In this document: piece by piece, positions 12,992 to 14,215 of the stretch
Position numbering within the stretch: the first letter of the stretch is position 1
How the letters are laid out: every line of letters begins with the position of its first letter
Source of the DNA: an uncultured Acetatifactor sp.
GTDB taxonomy: Bacteria; Bacillota; Clostridia; Lachnospirales; Lachnospiraceae
NCBI GenBank assembly: GCA_910586775.1
Contig: CAJUJN010000100.1
Coordinates: forward strand, 1-14,215
DNA: 14,215 bases
Reading direction: 5' to 3'
Program-made: the position numbers and the translations under genes
Notes under the pieces: model-generated
The model's database searches: none
What the model was told of the DNA's origin: nothing
What the model saw: only the letters and a program-made list of their open reading frames with translations

Positions 12992-14215
12992 TTAAGCCGT
13001 TTCAAACCGCAAAGATATTTCCTTCCCGGCAATATTCTGGGTCATGGCATCCTGGGTCAGGAAATCATATTGGGACATATACAGCCCATAGTAAGCGCCC
13101 CGCTGTGCCAGCAGTTCCTCATGAGTGCCCCGCTCCAGGATTCCGCCTTTATCCACATACATGATGCAGTCGGCGTTCTTGATGGTGGAAAGCCTGTGTG
13201 CAATGATGAAGGATGTACGTCCTTTCAGCAGTTCATTTAAGCCCTTCTGCAGCAGGATTTCCGTCTCCGTGTCAATGCTGGAAGTGGCTTCATCCAGGAT
13301 CAGTATCTTTGGGTTGGCCAGAAGCGCCCTGGCGAAGGAAATCAGCTGCCGCTGTCCTGCGGAGAGGCGGCTGCCCCGCTCGTTTACTTCCGTGTAATAA
13401 CCGTTCTCCATCTGGCTGATGAAATCATGGGCACATACGGTTTTCGCCGCGGCGATGACCTCTTCGTCTGTGGCTTCCCGATTGCCGTAGCGGATATTGT
13501 CCATGATGGTTCCCGAGAAGATAAAGCTGTCCTGCATCATTACGCCCATCTGGCTCCGCAGGGAATGGATGGTTACCGTGGAAATATCCGTTCCGTCTAT
13601 CAGAAGCTGACCGGAATCTACATTGTAGAAACGGCTTATCAGGTTGACAATAGTAGACTTTCCTGCCCCGGTAGGACCTACAAAAGCATAGGTTTCACCG
13701 GGCTTTACCGTAAAGTTGATATTTTCCAGGATTCTGTGCCCTTCTTCGTAGCTGAAAGCTACATCCTTAAATTCCACTTTACCCCGGATAGGCGGCATGT
13801 CTGTGGCTCCATCCGCGTCCTTGACCAGAACCGGCTCATCGATGGTCTCAAAGATCCGCTCCAGATAGGAGATGGCTGTCAGCAGGGAATTATAAAAACC
13901 TGCCAGAGTATTGATAGGCGCCCAGAAGCGTCCTATGTAGGCGGTGAAGGCAATCAGTACGCCTACCGTCAGTGTGGCGTCGGGAGCCAGAATCCAACGG
14001 ATGCCCAGCACATAGATAAAAGATGTGGTAACAGCGGAGATGACATCCACACTGGGACCCATGGTGAAATTGAATTTAACTGCCCGCATCCACGCCTTCC
14101 GGTAATTGCGGCTGAGATCGTTGAAAATCTGGTTGTTCTCATTTTCCCGGACAAAGGACTGGGTTACCCGGATACCATTGATGCTCTCCGCGATATAGGC
14201 ATTCAGGTTGCTCTG
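12992..14215 (-). CDS. ABC exporter, fused permease and ATPase (N-terminus outside window)
   Basis: The visible 407 residues are the C-terminal part of a half-transporter; the frame stays open to the window edge, where it reads SNLNAYIAESINGIRVTQSF, a standard stretch of the type I exporter membrane domain. Two membrane helices remain (around VISAVTTSFIYVLGI and TVGVLIAFTAYIGRF). The nucleotide-binding domain has Walker A GPTGAGKST (180-188), a Q-loop (Gln228), the signature LSAGQ (284-288, Ala in place of the usual Gly), Walker B ILILDE with catalytic Glu309 and switch His340. Such proteins usually work as heterodimers of two adjacent genes exporting drugs or lipids; a partner would lie upstream, outside the window. 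The substrate cannot be inferred. Confidence 0.95.
   Translation of the reverse strand, partial: QSNLNAYIAESINGIRVTQSFVRENENNQIFNDLSRNYRKAWMRAVKFNFTMGPSVDVISAVTTSFIYVLGIRWILAPDATLTVGVLIAFTAYIGRFWAPINTLAGFYNSLLTAISYLERIFETIDEPVLVKDADGATDMPPIRGKVEFKDVAFSYEEGHRILENINFTVKPGETYAFVGPTGAGKSTIVNLISRFYNVDSGQLLIDGTDISTVTIHSLRSQMGVMMQDSFIFSGTIMDNIRYGNREATDEEVIAAAKTVCAHDFISQMENGYYTEVNERGSRLSAGQRQLISFARALLANPKILILDEATSSIDTETEILLQKGLNELLKGRTSFIIAHRLSTIKNADCIMYVDKGGILERGTHEELLAQRGAYYGLYMSQYDFLTQDAMTQNIAGKEISLRFETA

Overview
The window looks like a chromosomal stretch from a Gram-positive anaerobe of the Clostridia, most likely Lachnospiraceae. Support comes from AGGAGG-type ribosome binding sites, consensus TTGACA/TATAAT promoters, a bifunctional PBP1A with a cysteine-containing tail, a YigZ-MgtE pair, an Rpn-type PD-(D/E)XK nuclease with an E/G/R-repeat tail, and a half-size ABC exporter. 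The taxonomic call is inference from gene style, not from a marker gene.

Layout. At 1-56 (minus) is the start of a gene leaving the window. It faces a LysR-type regulator at 388-1320 across about 330 bases that hold two opposed promoters and a perfect 8-bp inverted repeat between them. After a gene-poor stretch come a small unknown protein (1624-1914, with a strong terminator), a HAD phosphatase (2088-2693), a short ribbon-helix-helix protein on the minus strand (2820-2987) and, divergent to it, a small membrane-anchored protein (3130-3462). A minus-strand tRNA-Thr(GGT) sits at 3533-3605 with its own perfect promoter and terminator, followed by a 92-residue helical protein (3820-4098). The minus-strand PBP1A occupies 4295-7006.

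From 7295 the plus strand carries a YigZ/IMPACT-family protein and the magnesium transporter MgtE (8171-9520). The 219-base gap between them looks structured and contains short open frames, one of which overlaps the mgtE start. I could not find an M-box signature there.

The stretch from 9600 to 11400 looks partly decayed. It holds a 30-codon fragment matching the end of a LuxR-type gene, then an intact membrane-anchored LuxR-type regulator with the matching tail (10063-10818), then an EAL (c-di-GMP phosphodiesterase) fragment that lacks its N-terminus and has an in-frame TAG. Next is an Rpn-family nuclease (11595-12605) whose promoter and roughly 155-base hairpin-rich leader are clearly visible. 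After a noncoding stretch with a 15-bp perfect hairpin, the window ends with the C-terminal 407 residues of a minus-strand ABC exporter (12992-14215).

There is no CRISPR array, rRNA or complete mobile element. The best candidates for something undescribed are the mgtE leader with its overlapping short frame, the hairpin-rich leader of the Rpn nuclease, and the RHH/membrane-protein divergent pair whose shared spacer combines an inverted repeat with a 10-bp tandem duplication that sets a promoter spacing.
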